Part shown: positions 1-11,314 of the stretch, piece by piece
How the letters are laid out: each line of letters starts with the position of its first letter
Numbering within the stretch: the first letter of the stretch is position 1
From: Ichthyophthirius multifiliis
Taxonomy: Eukaryota; Ciliophora; Oligohymenophorea; Hymenostomatida
Reading direction: 5' to 3'
DNA: 57,535 nt
NCBI RefSeq assembly: GCF_000220395.1
Contig: NW_004087057.1
Location: 1-57,535 of the forward strand
The notes under the pieces: generated by a model
Told to the model about the DNA's origin: nothing
The model's input: the letters and a program-made list of their open reading frames with translations, nothing else
Database searches by the model: none
Position numbers and translations under genes: made by a program

Positions 1-413
1 TTTATTTCTAAAACTCCTTTGATTAACTTTATATAACTTCCGCTATAAAATTTAAAGTAATATCCATTATCATTGACAATTTAATTAATGTTACCGTCCC
101 ATGGTTTAAAATGCATATATCTTGTTTGATTTATATTTTTAAAAATTATTTCTAATTATTAAGTAGTTTCTTATTTTTTCTTAATTTCATATTAATTACA
201 AAACTACATTAATAAATCAAATTCGCTATCATTTTTTAAATTTTCCTTATTTTCTTATTACTAATTTTAAATATTTTCTAAATGTTGCTATTAAATTTCG
301 ATTTTTTCTATGCTTGCTCTTTTTTATTGTAACTTTTAATTTTGATCTTTTACATTCAAAATACTTATTAAATCTTAAACAGAATCAGTAAATAAATCTA
401 TATCGTCTTACAT
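1..413 (-). CDS. Gln-rich coiled-coil protein, N-terminal part (cut by window edge)
   Basis: Reading TAA/TAG as Gln, this frame is open from the ATG at 413-411 to the window start, giving the first 137 or so residues. The protein begins MQDDIDLFTDSVQDL, followed by a Gln/Glu/Lys-rich stretch of coiled-coil character (LQQKRASIEKIEIQQQ) and then a more ordered segment with FKPWDGNINQIVNDNGYYF. The other minus-strand frames lack this amphipathic and aromatic pattern, so I trust this one. No family is recognised. The stop lies outside the window. Upstream of the ATG the sequence becomes featureless AT, consistent with a true start. Confidence 0.7.
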
Positions 414-2866
414 TAAGTTAATTTATAATAATGTATATTTAAAAATTATAAATTAATTTATATATATTTTATAAAAAAATTGTTTAAATTAAAAAATATT
501 CAAAAAAAAATTATTTATGTAAATAAAGGTATAAAATAAAAATAGTAAATTAATATATAATTTTAAATAAAAACTTATATTTCTAATAAATGTTACAATA
601 AATAATATATTTTTTCGAATATCATTTATTATTATTGATTATATAAAAACAAAAAAACAGTTCATAAATATTAATATAAAAAAATATTTATATTTTTAAT
701 AATTAATAAATATTAATATTTTTTATTATAATAAATATTAATTATATAATGAGATAAAATTCAATTATAAAAATTTATTCAATATAAAATTTAATTTAAG
801 AATGTTTAAAATTATAAATGTCAAAAAACTAATAAAAAAAAATTATGTTTAATAAAATATAATTATTTAGTATATAAATATTAAAAAATATTTAAAATAA
901 AATTAATTTTATTAAAAATTTTATAAATATAAAGTTTTTGAAATATATTATTAAAAATTTTAATAAAAATTAAAAAATATAAATATGCGAAACTTATAAT
1001 AGAGATAATATAAATAAAAGCTTTTTTATAATGAAATTATATTTTTAATTAAAAAAATAATCTGATTACAAATATATGTAAATATAATATGCTTTTTTCA
1101 TAATTTTCAATTGTATTAGATATTCTAATGTTTTTATTTTACTCTATAAAATTTTATTTACAATATAAAATATAGTTATTTATTTTTTATGTCTTTTTTA
1201 GTTAATTCACTATTTAAAAATATGAAAAAACAAAATAAAATATAAATAAAATAATATTTGTAAAGTTAAATTTAATTTATTATAGCATATAAAAAAAAAT
1301 TTTTTGGTTTTTTTAAATTAAATATAATATTTTTTAAAGCTATAAATATGATTGTAATATTTAATTTCATAATATTTTCTATTATCATTCATTTATATTT
1401 AAATTATAAAAATTTAACTAATTAATATGAAAATATTTATCTATTAATTACTATTAATTATAATTTTAATTTTTATATTTATAAGTTAAAAAATATTTAT
1501 ACATTATTAAATTTTTTAAAACTTTATTTACATATATATATATATATATGTTATAATTTCTGATTATATTTATTATTATTAAATGTTAGAAGTTTATTTT
1601 ATTATACCAAAATAATAAAAATTATTATAATTATTTAATAATTATATTAAATTAATATAAATTTATTGAATAAATAGTCATAAATTTTTAAAAATTTATA
1701 CAATAAATAGATATATATTATATAAAAACAGTGATATAACAAATTTTTAATATAAAATAAATTAATTAAATTCATAAAAGTTAACAAAAAAATTTTTTAA
1801 TATATATAAAATAAAAATTGTAATATAATATTTCTTAACCAACTAAACTATAGTAATAAACAGTATAAAAATTATATTTATATGTTTTAGATTAAACTAA
1901 AAAAATATAAAAAATAAAACCATAAATATAATAAATTGACCTAATTAATATAAAATGCAACAAAGTAGAAAAATATAAATTTTTAATTTAAAAAATCCAA
2001 AAAACTTATAGAATTTGAATTATAAATTAACAGAAAGCTATAAAAGTTCAATTTAAGAATTATAGATTCAATTATTTTTAGTAAAAAAAGGAATTTTAGT
2101 ATTAGTGAAATTTTACATAGTTTAGATATTGAATATTCTTTTATTGTTACACTTTAATATTAGTTTCTGGTAAAAATCTTATTTTGAAAAATTAAAATCT
2201 TTAAAATGTTTTTACTTTTTTAAAAAAAATAGATTTTATGTTAATATAAACATAAGTTTTAATTTTCTAATAATAAGATTATTAATAAAGATTAAAATAT
2301 ATACATTATCTTATTTTAATAAGATAATTAATATTAATATAATATAATATAATATTAAATTAAATATAAGAAATATATAAAATATTTAAAATATTGTAAA
2401 ATAATTGTATATATAAGTAAATATTTTAATTTAATAACTTTTTTTAATTAAAAATATAAATAATAGTTTGTTATAAACTAATTTAAATGCTTAAAAAACA
2501 TTATTTTTAAATTTTTAATATTTATTTTTAATAATAATAATTATTTTTATTGTAGATTATATATACAATTTCCATTATTTTATTTTTTTGTATATTTGTA
2601 TAAAATTAATACTTTTAAATAATATTTTAATTATTAATTAAAAAAATTATATGAAGTTTTTGTTATTATATATTATTTCACTTAATATTAAAAAATCACT
2701 AATAATAATAAAAAAAAAAAAAATTAATATAAAAAATAAATTTATAAACCTAAAAAATATTAATAATTCATATTTATCGAAAAATTAAAAATTATATTTT
2801 TACATTAATATTGATAGATAAATTAATTTATTATGAAATCTAATAAATAATATTTAAAACATAAAA
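414..2866. other. long AT-rich gene-poor stretch
   Basis: About 2.45 kb of almost pure A/T between the 5' end of the gene at 1-413 and the 3' end of the chromodomain gene. It contains a short TA run near 1530-1550. Long frames without TGA occur by chance because TGA is rare in such DNA. Only 1955-2188 has a hint of coding sequence (listed separately). No tRNA-like fold or telomeric repeat was seen. Confidence 0.6.
1955..2188 (+). pseudogene. possible short or decayed coding segment
   Basis: ATG at 1955 opens MQQSRKIQIFNLKNPKNLQN, which reads like protein rather than random AT. Near 2060 the better-looking frame changes to one giving NFSISEILHSLDIEYSFIV and then TGA at 2186-2188. Keeping both pieces needs one frame change. 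It could be a small gene with an indel, a gene remnant, or chance. No family is recognised. Confidence 0.25.
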
Positions 2867-3794
2867 TCACTAGGTTTCTTCCATAGCACAAATAAAGCCT
2901 TTTTACTAATAATTATTATCTTTAGTATAAGCTTCAGAGGATAAATCTGAATATTTTTATTAATTAGTAGTATTAACAACAAATATATAATCATATTAAT
3001 TATAAGACTCATAATAGTCAACTAAAAGTAAAGGATAAAGTTTTTTAATATCACTTCTTGTAATTTTCGAATCCAAAGGTTAATAATTATTTTATCTGCA
3101 TTTCCATTAAACTAAGCAAATATAATCTGATTCGAAATCGTCTTTATATATTTATTTTATCAATTAGGGTTAATCATGTTCGAGAATTCCATGATCGGGT
3201 AATTAAGTTATATCTTAAGATATATCAAATTAAACAAATTTATTTCTTAAAAGCTTCTTTTTGTGATTTGTTGGAGAATAAGATACTTCGATTTGGGGAA
3301 TATTAATATTTTTTGCTTGTTAATCTATAAAATATATTTTTATTTATTTTTAATTATTTTTATTTTACTTTCAAATTCTTTTATTAAATCTTAATAAAGA
3401 TCTTTTATTTCAGATCTTTTTACCCAAATATTTCCGTTTGTATTTTTTATAGAAACTAAATACTTCAATGGATTTTTATTATTTCTATCTAATATTTTAT
3501 CGATTTATTTTAAATTTTCTTAATATTATTTCTTTTGTTCCCAATCATCAAATAAATATTAATAATTTTAAATATTTTAATATAATTCCTAATTAATAAA
3601 ACAAAAAGTTTAATATTACATTAATATTTATAAATAAATAATATATAAAGTAGAAATACCCATGTATTTTTTTCGTCATCAAATTCTTTCCATTTTATTA
3701 AATAATATTAAAATCCTCTTAAACATTTATAATCCAATATACATTCAGGCTAAAATTACATTTAATTAGCAATTTTTTAACTTCTTGTCTGCAT
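2867..3794 (-). CDS. HP1/Pdd1-like protein: two chromodomains plus chromo-shadow domain
   Basis: Three exons (3794-3660, 3588-3369, 3324-2867) with GT-AG introns of 71 and 44 nt give 270 residues, an exact multiple of three. Residues about 15-62 form a chromodomain (ECILDYKCLRGFQYYLIKW, then NTW across intron 1). Residues about 77-117 form a second, more divergent one (KILDRNNKNPLKYLVSIK ... LYQDLIKEFE). The C-terminal third has the chromo-shadow pattern (DYICLVQW ... KKLYPLLLVDYYE). HP1-type chromodomains bind methylated histone H3 tails in the nucleus and the shadow domain dimerises. In Tetrahymena, Pdd1p has two chromodomains plus a shadow domain and acts in programmed DNA elimination; the same order here suggests that role, but a general HP1 role is possible. 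The first chromodomain keeps the KWKEF aromatic positions; the second lacks the Trp. Confidence 0.85.
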
Positions 3795-3865
3795 AAAAAT
3801 ATCTAAATTTTATTTAAGTTATTATGTATTTATAAAAAAAAAATATTTTAATTGTTTTGTTTATA

Positions 3866-3897
<32 letters not shown>

Positions 3898-4120
3898 AAA
3901 TTTGTTGAAATATTTTATTTAAATTTTTATGAATTTTAAATATAATATATAATACATATATATTTATTTTTTTTCTTTTATTTTTACTCCCTATTATTTT
4001 TTATTTAAATAATTAATTAAATATATTATCCTATTTTTAAATTTTAAATATAAAATATAAAATATAAAATATATTAATTTAATAAAATTTATAATTTTAA
4101 TAATATAAGATTTTAATTTT
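3795..4120. other. intergenic AT-rich spacer with TTA repeat
   Basis: Spacer between two minus-strand genes. It holds a (TTA)n run at about 3869-3894 and a short repeated AAAATATA motif near 4040-4070. No coding signal was seen on either strand. Confidence 0.6.
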
Positions 4121-5531
4121 TCATTTTTATTATTTATAATTATTTTTTTTTATTATTTTTTTATTATATTTTTCAAGTTTTTTTCCTTTTAAATTTTCAA
4201 GAGACTCAATAAAAGATTTTCCCTAGCTTCTTTAATTTAACTTTATTTATTTTTTTTTTTATTCGTTTACTAAATAATAATCATTTATACATTCATTTAT
4301 AAAATTTTAATTTTCATTATTTTTTTAATACTATTTAATTAAATATTCAATTACATTTTAATAGAGTAATGTTTCTGTTTATTTCTATTAAATAATTTCT
4401 TTGAAATGTTCATAAATTTTAAAACCACTATCTTTTTCATACTAAAAATCTAATTAATCATACTAACAATCATATAAAACTAAAGGAAATTCCGATGCCA
4501 TTTCATAATTAGGCTTACGACTATATTTTTAAATATCTAATAAATCAGTAACAATACTAGTATCTTCCTATCTACAAAAAAATTAAAATATATAAAAAAA
4601 CAATATAAAAATAACCCTTTCCCTATTAAAAATAATACTGCCATAATATTTCTAATTTAATGCCATAAAAACGCATTTCCACTAATAGTTGCCACATATT
4701 ATTTCATTCTAGAATCTTAATATTATACTCCAGGATTAATTTCATCAATATTAATAAAATGAATAGTTCTTATAAAATTAGTAGTTTATAGAACATCTAT
4801 TTTACAAAGATTTCGAAAATCATGTTCTCCAATAAAAAGCTTTGCTGCTTCTTTTATTTTATCCACATTCATACAGTTTTCGAAAAAAAATATTTATAAA
4901 TTCTTCTATTACAGTCAAATCTGGCATTAAAATCATCTTTTACTTATATGCAGCTTAAAACTCTTATATCTTATGGTAATACACCATTTAACATTTTAAT
5001 ACAATTAAGATTATTTTAAACTATTTTTTTTTTTTTTTAATAATATGTTCTTTTTATTAAAGTAATTAAATTACCTTTTTCTTAATCTTCATCTATTTTT
5101 ATAGATGTTCGGAGTTAAATACCTATTACTTATCCAAATGCACTCACTCCTTTGTCTGTTCTACCTGATCTTGTATATTTACATGTATTTCTAGATTCTA
5201 TAAGTGAAGTTTTTTCAAATGCTTTAAATAATTCTTCCTCTATAGTATTTTATGTAGAGGCTTATATTGCCAATCCTTAATAGTTAATACCTATATATGC
5301 AACTTTTATTGCAAATTATTTCTTTTAGTATGTTTGGTTAAGTTTTTAAACCTTTTTATCATTTTTTTTTATCCTTTGTTATTATTTTTAATTTGGATTG
5401 CTTTTAATTTATTATATTTTAGCTTTTAACTGTTAATTTTCGGATTTCATTTGATTTATTTTTTCAATTAACTTTTCTTTTGTAAAATCTTCTAGATTTT
5501 CTTCTTATTTTTGATTTTCGCTTATATCCAT
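4121..5531 (-). CDS. PUS3: tRNA pseudouridine(38/39) synthase, PUS3/Deg1 family
   Basis: Isomerises uridine to pseudouridine at positions 38/39 of the tRNA anticodon arm. Exons 5531-5075, 5020-4616 and 4571-4121, introns of 54 and 44 nt, about 437 residues (yeast Deg1 is of similar length). A Lys/Gln-rich lead of about 80 residues precedes the TruA-type fold: [10 protein letters not shown], then the catalytic motif [13 protein letters not shown] with its aspartate, [28 protein letters not shown] and [17 protein letters not shown]. The segment [18 protein letters not shown] is diagnostic of PUS3 rather than PUS1. One base is missing from the A8 run at 4883-4890; adding it restores the frame and makes the coding length divisible by three, so I read it as an assembly indel. 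The extra C-terminal tail is basic and Gln-rich. Confidence 0.92.
4883..4890 (-). other. apparent 1-nt deletion in A8 run (PUS3 gene)
   Basis: Without correction the frame reaches TGA a few codons later. With one more base the conserved PUS3 sequence continues without a break. Confidence 0.75.
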
Positions 5532-5721
5532 TATTAATTTTTATAATTAAAAAAAAATAAAAAAAAATACACAATAAAATTTATTTTATATCCAAATTAA
5601 AAATAAACAATTTTTATTTTTTTCATTCTTTAAAAACAAAAAAATAAAATAATTGTATTTATCTATACAATACACACACATATATAGGTATAAAAAATTT
5701 CATTAAATAAACAATATTATA

Positions 5722-6348
5722 TCAAATAAACAGTTTTTCGAATCCTTTTTCTAAATCATCATCATTTTCATTCTCATTATAATTATATTAATCTAAAAAA
5801 AATTAATTATTATTATTATTATTAACTTAATCTTAATTTATATTTTAAAATATTTACTCTCTGTATAAATAATTATTAAAATCATCACCTTCTTAATTTT
5901 ATTAATAATAGTAATCATTTTAATTAAAATTATTTTCTTATATTTATTAATATTCTTATTCATATTCTTATTATTATTCTTGTTTTTGTAAATCTAATTA
6001 AGAATTTTAACTAGGTGTTAAGGTTAAAAATTGTATTTAGTTATGTTTTTCAAATTCTCTTTCTTCATATGTTTTTTATTCACATTTATTATATTCGTCA
6101 TTATTTTAAATTACAAATTATTTATAAAACTTATTATTATCATAATTATCATTATTAAAGTCAAAAAAATAATCTAATTCTTTGTCTGTTTCTTACGATT
6201 TTTTAGAGTAAATTTCTTAATATAAAAAGTTTGAATCGATATCATTATTTTATTCTAGACTTTATTTTTAAATTAATATTTATTATTTTAATATTTAATT
6301 TATTCTATCAATTATTTCTTTCTCCTTTTCAGTTAAATCTGAAGACAT
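5722..6348 (-). CDS. Gln/Asn-rich acidic hypothetical protein
   Basis: A single open frame of 209 codons from ATG (6348) to TGA (5724-5722), 208 residues, no intron needed. The N-terminus (MSSDLTEKEKEIIDRINQIL) is probably helical. The rest is low complexity, rich in Gln, Asn, Tyr, Glu and Asp, with a six-residue Asn run and an acidic end (ENDDDLEKGFEKLFI). Most Gln codons are TAA. No domain, signal peptide or membrane segment is visible. The sequence is unlike a folded enzyme; a disordered or prion-like scaffold is possible but unproven. Confidence 0.75.
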
Positions 6349-6837
6349 TATTTATAATTATATTATTTTAAAATTTATATTTAATTTAGCTAAGAAAAAA
6401 TATTATTTAATTTTATATGCGATGAAAATTTTTTTTATTTGTTAATTTTCTTATTATATTAAATTTATGATTATAAAAATATAAATTATTTTATATTATA
6501 AAAAATGTAAATTTATTATTTTTAATATTATTGATATTATTAAAAAAATATAATTATTAAAAAAATAATAATAATAATAATAATAATACTAATATTAATT
6601 ATAATATTTTTATCTTAATATTATTTTTAAGAATACAAGATTATAGATTTATTATTCTTTTTTATATTTTATATTAGGTTAAATAAAAATATATATTTGC
6701 AAAATATTAATATTTTTTTTCTAAATAAAATAAAAAATTATATAAACATTTAATTTTTTTCAATTAATATTTTATAATCTTTTAAAAAACTAAACTTTCT
6801 TTATTTTAAAATACTCATATTAAATTAATATTTTAAA
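6349..6837. promoter_or_regulatory. divergent intergenic region
   Basis: About 490 nt of AT-rich DNA between the starts of the Q/N-rich gene (-) and the CLK kinase gene (+), so it must hold both promoters. An (AAT)n run lies near 6566-6590. No specific promoter element can be named. Confidence 0.4.
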
Positions 6838-8693
6838 ATGGAATCCAAAGATTATAAAATCAATAAAGACATCAAAAAAAATGCTAAGCGAAATTCTTCA
6901 AGCCATGATAATAAAAAAGATAATAAAAGTAAAATTATAAGAATTATAAAATCATTAATCAATTAATACTTTTAAACAAATAAATAAATATATAGAGAAG
7001 GAGCGTAAATTTTGTTCTCACTCTCGATCACATTAAAAAAATAAACATAATCATAAATATAGTAAAATTAGAGATTTAAATTATTAAAGAAGTTCTTCTT
7101 ATAAAAAAATAAACACAAAAAGACTGAAAGTAAATATGAAAATCATAAGTGTTATTGTAGATATGAATATAGGAAAAAAAATTAAGATTTTGAAGATAGT
7201 AGGAAAAGAAGAAGAAGTTCAGATTCAACGGATAGAAAATAAAAATAAAAGTAAAATTTTTAATATCATAAAAGCAATTATTAAATTATAAAAAAAAGTA
7301 ATCATTAAAGTGATAAATATTAAAAGAGCAAAGAAATAAGAAATCGCAAAATAAGTAAAAGTGAAAAAACTTAATAAAAATAAAATAGTGATAAAAAAAG
7401 TATTAAAATAAAATATATATAAATGCATAAAGATGTAAAACATAAAAAAAAGAAAAAAAAATAGAAAAAAAATATTAATAATTTTAATTAAAAACAAAAA
7501 ATATCAATTATATATAAAATTATAAAATTAAAAATACATAATTTCTCTAAATATCTACATATAAAAAATAAGGTTAATCATTAACAAATAAAGATTCAAC
7601 TTCATCTTTAAATTTCATATAAAGTGATTCAAAAGATCGTTCAAAAGATGCAGGTCATTATAAATATTATATAGGAGAGAAATTCCACGAAAATCGTTAT
7701 ATAGTAACAAAGCATTTATCAGACGGTACTTTCGGAAGGGTTTTAGAAGTAAAAGATACACATAATAATAATTAATTAATGGCACTAAAAATAATACGTG
7801 CCGTAGAAAGATATGTAGAATCAGCCGAAACAGAAGCAGAAATAATATTCAAATTATCAAATGCAGATAAAAAGAATGAATATAATTTTTTGAAATTAGA
7901 TTAAGTTTTTTCACATAAAAAAAATTATTGTATGGTTTTCGAAAAATTAGGTTATTCATTATACAGTTTATTAAAAAAGAACGACTTTCAAGGCTTCCCA
8001 ATAAAATAAGTTTAATCCTATTTCAAAAAAATACTTGAAATAGTAGGTTTTTTACATAAATAAGGATGCACACATACTGATTTAAAACCCGAAAATATTC
8101 TTTTGGAAAGTCCAGAACTTTAGAAAATAAAAAACGATAAAAATAATCGAATATATATAGGAATCAATGATCGAATCAAAATAATAGATTTCGGAGGTGC
8201 TACCTTTTAACATGAACACCATTCAAGTACAATAAATACTAGATAATATAGATCTCCAGAAGTAATATTATAATGCTGTAAATGGAACGAAAGTAGTGAT
8301 ATTTGGTCTATTGGATGTATTATTATTGAATTATATTCTGGTAAACTCTATTTTTCTACACATGATAATTATGAGCATATTGCTATGATTGAAAAAGTTT
8401 GTGGTAATATCCCATAATGGATGGCTAATGATTGTAAATAAGAGAAACTAAAGGATAATTTTCAAATTAGTGATACTTATTTTTTAGCTAAGAGATCTTT
8501 TTTTGATTGGCCGGAAAACGCTACAAAGGAAAATATTGAAAGTGTTCAAGGATTAAAACACTTTAATTAAATTATCAAAAATGAACATCATGAACTTATT
8601 GATTTAATCTAAAAATGTCTTTAAAATGATCCTAATAAAAGAATAAGTTGCGCTGAAGCCTTAAATCATGAATTTTTTAGAAAATTATATTGA
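6838..8693 (+). CDS. CLK/LAMMER-type dual-specificity protein kinase
   Basis: Nuclear kinase of the family that phosphorylates SR splicing factors. Exon 1 is 6838-6928, then a 67-nt intron, then coding to TGA at 8691-8693; about 596 residues after two single-base corrections in A runs (near 7087-7093 and 7446-7470). The N-terminal 260 or so residues are basic and Ser/His-rich (KFCSHSRSHQ, RKRRRSSDSTDR), like the RS-type lead of animal CLKs. The kinase domain is intact: LSDGTFGRVLEV, MALKII, THTDLKPENILL and KIIDFGGATF. It carries the family marker EHHSSTINTRQYRSPEVIL. The LAMMER motif is present in altered form as EHIAMIEK. The C-terminus ends soon after the kinase fold. Identity of the kinase part is firm; reading frame in the basic lead is less so. 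Confidence 0.9.
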
Positions 8694-9344
8694 ATTAATA
8701 TATTTTTAAGATTTATAATTTTTTTAATAAATTTATTTTATAATAAATATAATATATATATATAATATTATACATATATATAATATATATAAATTTTTTT
8801 AATTATTATTATATATTTTTATTAATAGATTTTAATATTTATTAAATATTTATAATTAAATAATTAAAATTGTATTATTCTTATATTACCGTCTAAATAC
8901 TAAAATAAAATAATTAATTTAAAATACAAAATATTATTTAAACCCTTCGTTTCCAAGTTTAAACAAAAAAAATATAAAAAACAATTTTTTACACTATGAA
9001 AAAATTAAATTAAAATAAAGCTTAACTATCATCGACAACCACAACCACTTAAAATTTAAAAAAAGTTTTTAGATGTATTTTTTTACCAAAAATTACTGTA
9101 AATAATTTAATTAAAAATAAAATTTCAATTTAAAAATTTAAAAAAAAAATAAAATTAAAAAAATAATTTTCATAAATAACAAATTATAAATTTTGATTTA
9201 AAATCAAATGTTAATTTCGCTTGATATAGATTGTTTAATAAATGTTTTTATTTATAAGTTTAAAATATAATATATATAATTTTAATGATTTATTATATAA
9301 AAATATTGTTTTAAATAAATAATTTAAAATATTGTATATATATG

Positions 9345-9391
<47 letters not shown>

Positions 9392-9716
9392 TTTTTTAAG
9401 CCTTTATTTAATTTTATTTATAACTTTCATCTTTTTTTAATAATTGTTATTTATTTTAAGAATTAATCAAAATTTTTAATTATATATCATATATATAATT
9501 TTAATATAAAAAATTTTAATTTAAAATTATTTCATAAAATATATATAAAGTTAAACAAAATTATATTTTTAAATAACTTTCAATAATTATTAATTTTATT
9601 TATTATGTTTCAATTTTATTATAAATAATAAATAATAAAAATAATTTTAAATATAATAATAATTAAATAATAATATATTATATTTATTTATTAAAATCAT
9701 TAGTTATTATTATTTA
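8694..9716. other. convergent intergenic region with TA tract
   Basis: Region between two converging 3' ends. It contains a TA-repeat tract at about 9355-9387 and one short possible reading frame (8996-9196, listed separately). Otherwise it is featureless AT-rich DNA that should include both polyadenylation regions. Confidence 0.5.
8996..9196 (+). CDS. possible 66-residue protein
   Basis: ATG at 8996 to TGA at 9194-9196. The first half (KAQLSSTTTTTQNLKKV, then FRCIFLPKITVN) has higher complexity and more G/C than the surroundings. The second half is Lys/Ile/Asn and looks like random AT. It may be a small gene, an exon with a missed intron, or chance. No family is recognised. Confidence 0.25.
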
Positions 9717-10822
9717 TCATTATTCTTTTTTTTATTAAGATCTTGTATTTTTAGCAATATTACTAGAAGTAATTTATACTTTTTGAATTTTTTTTTTGTT
9801 TTGACAATGAAGCAGCTTTTATCTTCTGTATCAGAGTTATTTTTAGATTCTTCATATTTTAAATTTTTTTAAGATTCTTTAATTTTAAACGATTCTTATT
9901 ATTTATTGGAAATTTCGTTTTTTTTAAAGTTTGAAAATTAAGAACTAAGTTTTAAAATTTATTAATGGTTTAAATTACCCTAAATTTTAAAATCAGATTC
10001 TTGAGTATTTTATTGACTTATATTTATGGCAAAACATTTATTCCATATGTTATTATTATTATAATTAAAATTATTAATATTATAGTTATTATTATTATTA
10101 TTAATATTATTAATGATTATCCTGTTTTTATTATTATTTTAATTTTTACTCAGTATAATAGAGTTAATATTATCATTATTAATTTTTGAATTTAAAATGT
10201 TAATTTTATTATTACTATTATTATCGGATTATATTTCAATAAACGAGTCATCATTTATTATTTGAATAAAGTTATCACTCTACTTTTTTTATGAAAGGTT
10301 TTCTTATTGTAATTATTATTACTCATGTTTTTATTAATAAGAAAAACTTAAATCTATATCCATTCCAAATATTTTTTCAACATTACTAAATTCACAAAAA
10401 AAGGGCAAATCTTATTTTTCTTCTAAAACTAAATTCTAATTTATGGTAAATAATACTTATTTGTTATTGAAAAAGCATAAATCTAATTCATCCTCAACTT
10501 CTATTTAATTATGTATATTCTAAAATGAATCAATTTATTATTCTAATTAATCTACTAATGAAGACATTTTAACTTAATGCTTTATTATTTTATTTTTTAT
10601 TATTTATGAAACATTCTTTATTTCTATTGAGCAGTTTTTATAATATTCTTTGTAAGTTTTATTATTTGTTGTAGTTTTTACTTTTTCATATTACTTTTAT
10701 AAGTAGTCGTTGAACAACTTGTTATTTTACTTACATTCGTTTGATTCTTATTCTATTAATAGTATTATTCCTATTGTTTAGTTAATTTATTCTAAAACTT
10801 AATTTTCGTAAACCATTTTCAT
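9717..10822 (-). CDS. Asn/Gln-rich hypothetical protein
   Basis: Open from ATG at 10822 (another in-frame ATG at 10816) to TGA at 9719-9717; about 368 residues after adding one base to the T10 run at 9787-9797, which makes the length a multiple of three. The first 80 residues look helical. A second possible start is the internal MSSLVDQLEQQIDSF, which resembles the start of the Q/N-rich gene at 5722-6348. The middle is acidic and hydrophobic (ELDLCFFNNK, DLPFFCEF), then an Asn-rich stretch follows, and the tail is Ser/Lys-rich (SQFSNFKKNEISNKQQ). No domain is recognised. Under the standard code this region shows only poly-Ile shadows in other frames. Confidence 0.65.
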
Positions 10823-11314
10823 TAATTTTATATATTTTAATATAAAAAAGAATAAAAAATCAATTTTTGTTTTTTTTTTTTTTTTTTAATTTAAATAAAA
10901 TTCACTTATTTTTTTATTTTTACAAATTATAAAATAAGGTATTTCTAATAATTTTATTTTATCTAAAATAAAGCCAATATTTATTAATATTGCTAATAAT
11001 TTGGACTTAGCAACAAATTTATTTTTTTATATTTAAATAATATTCATTTTTTTTATAAAAAAAATTTAAATATAATTATACTCATTTTTTTATTTATTTT
11101 TTTCATCTTATTAATTTATTTAAAATCAAAAAATTAGAAGAAATTGTTTAATTTATATTTTTATAATAAAATAAAGTTAATATTAATATAAAATAATTAT
11201 AATTTTATATATATAGATTAAATAAACAAACGAAATTATATTTATAATTATATATTAAAATAAAAAATACTAATATTTCATATAATATATAAATAATTAA
11301 TAAAAATAATGTAA
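10823..11314. other. intergenic AT-rich spacer
   Basis: About 490 nt between two minus-strand genes, containing a T-rich run near 10869-10887. No coding or RNA signal was seen. Confidence 0.6.

Noticed and set aside
7225-7497. Phe/Ile/Leu-rich open frame on the minus strand
   Set aside because: It is antisense to the Lys-rich lead of the CLK kinase gene. Its poly-hydrophobic composition is what AAA/AAT codons give in reverse.
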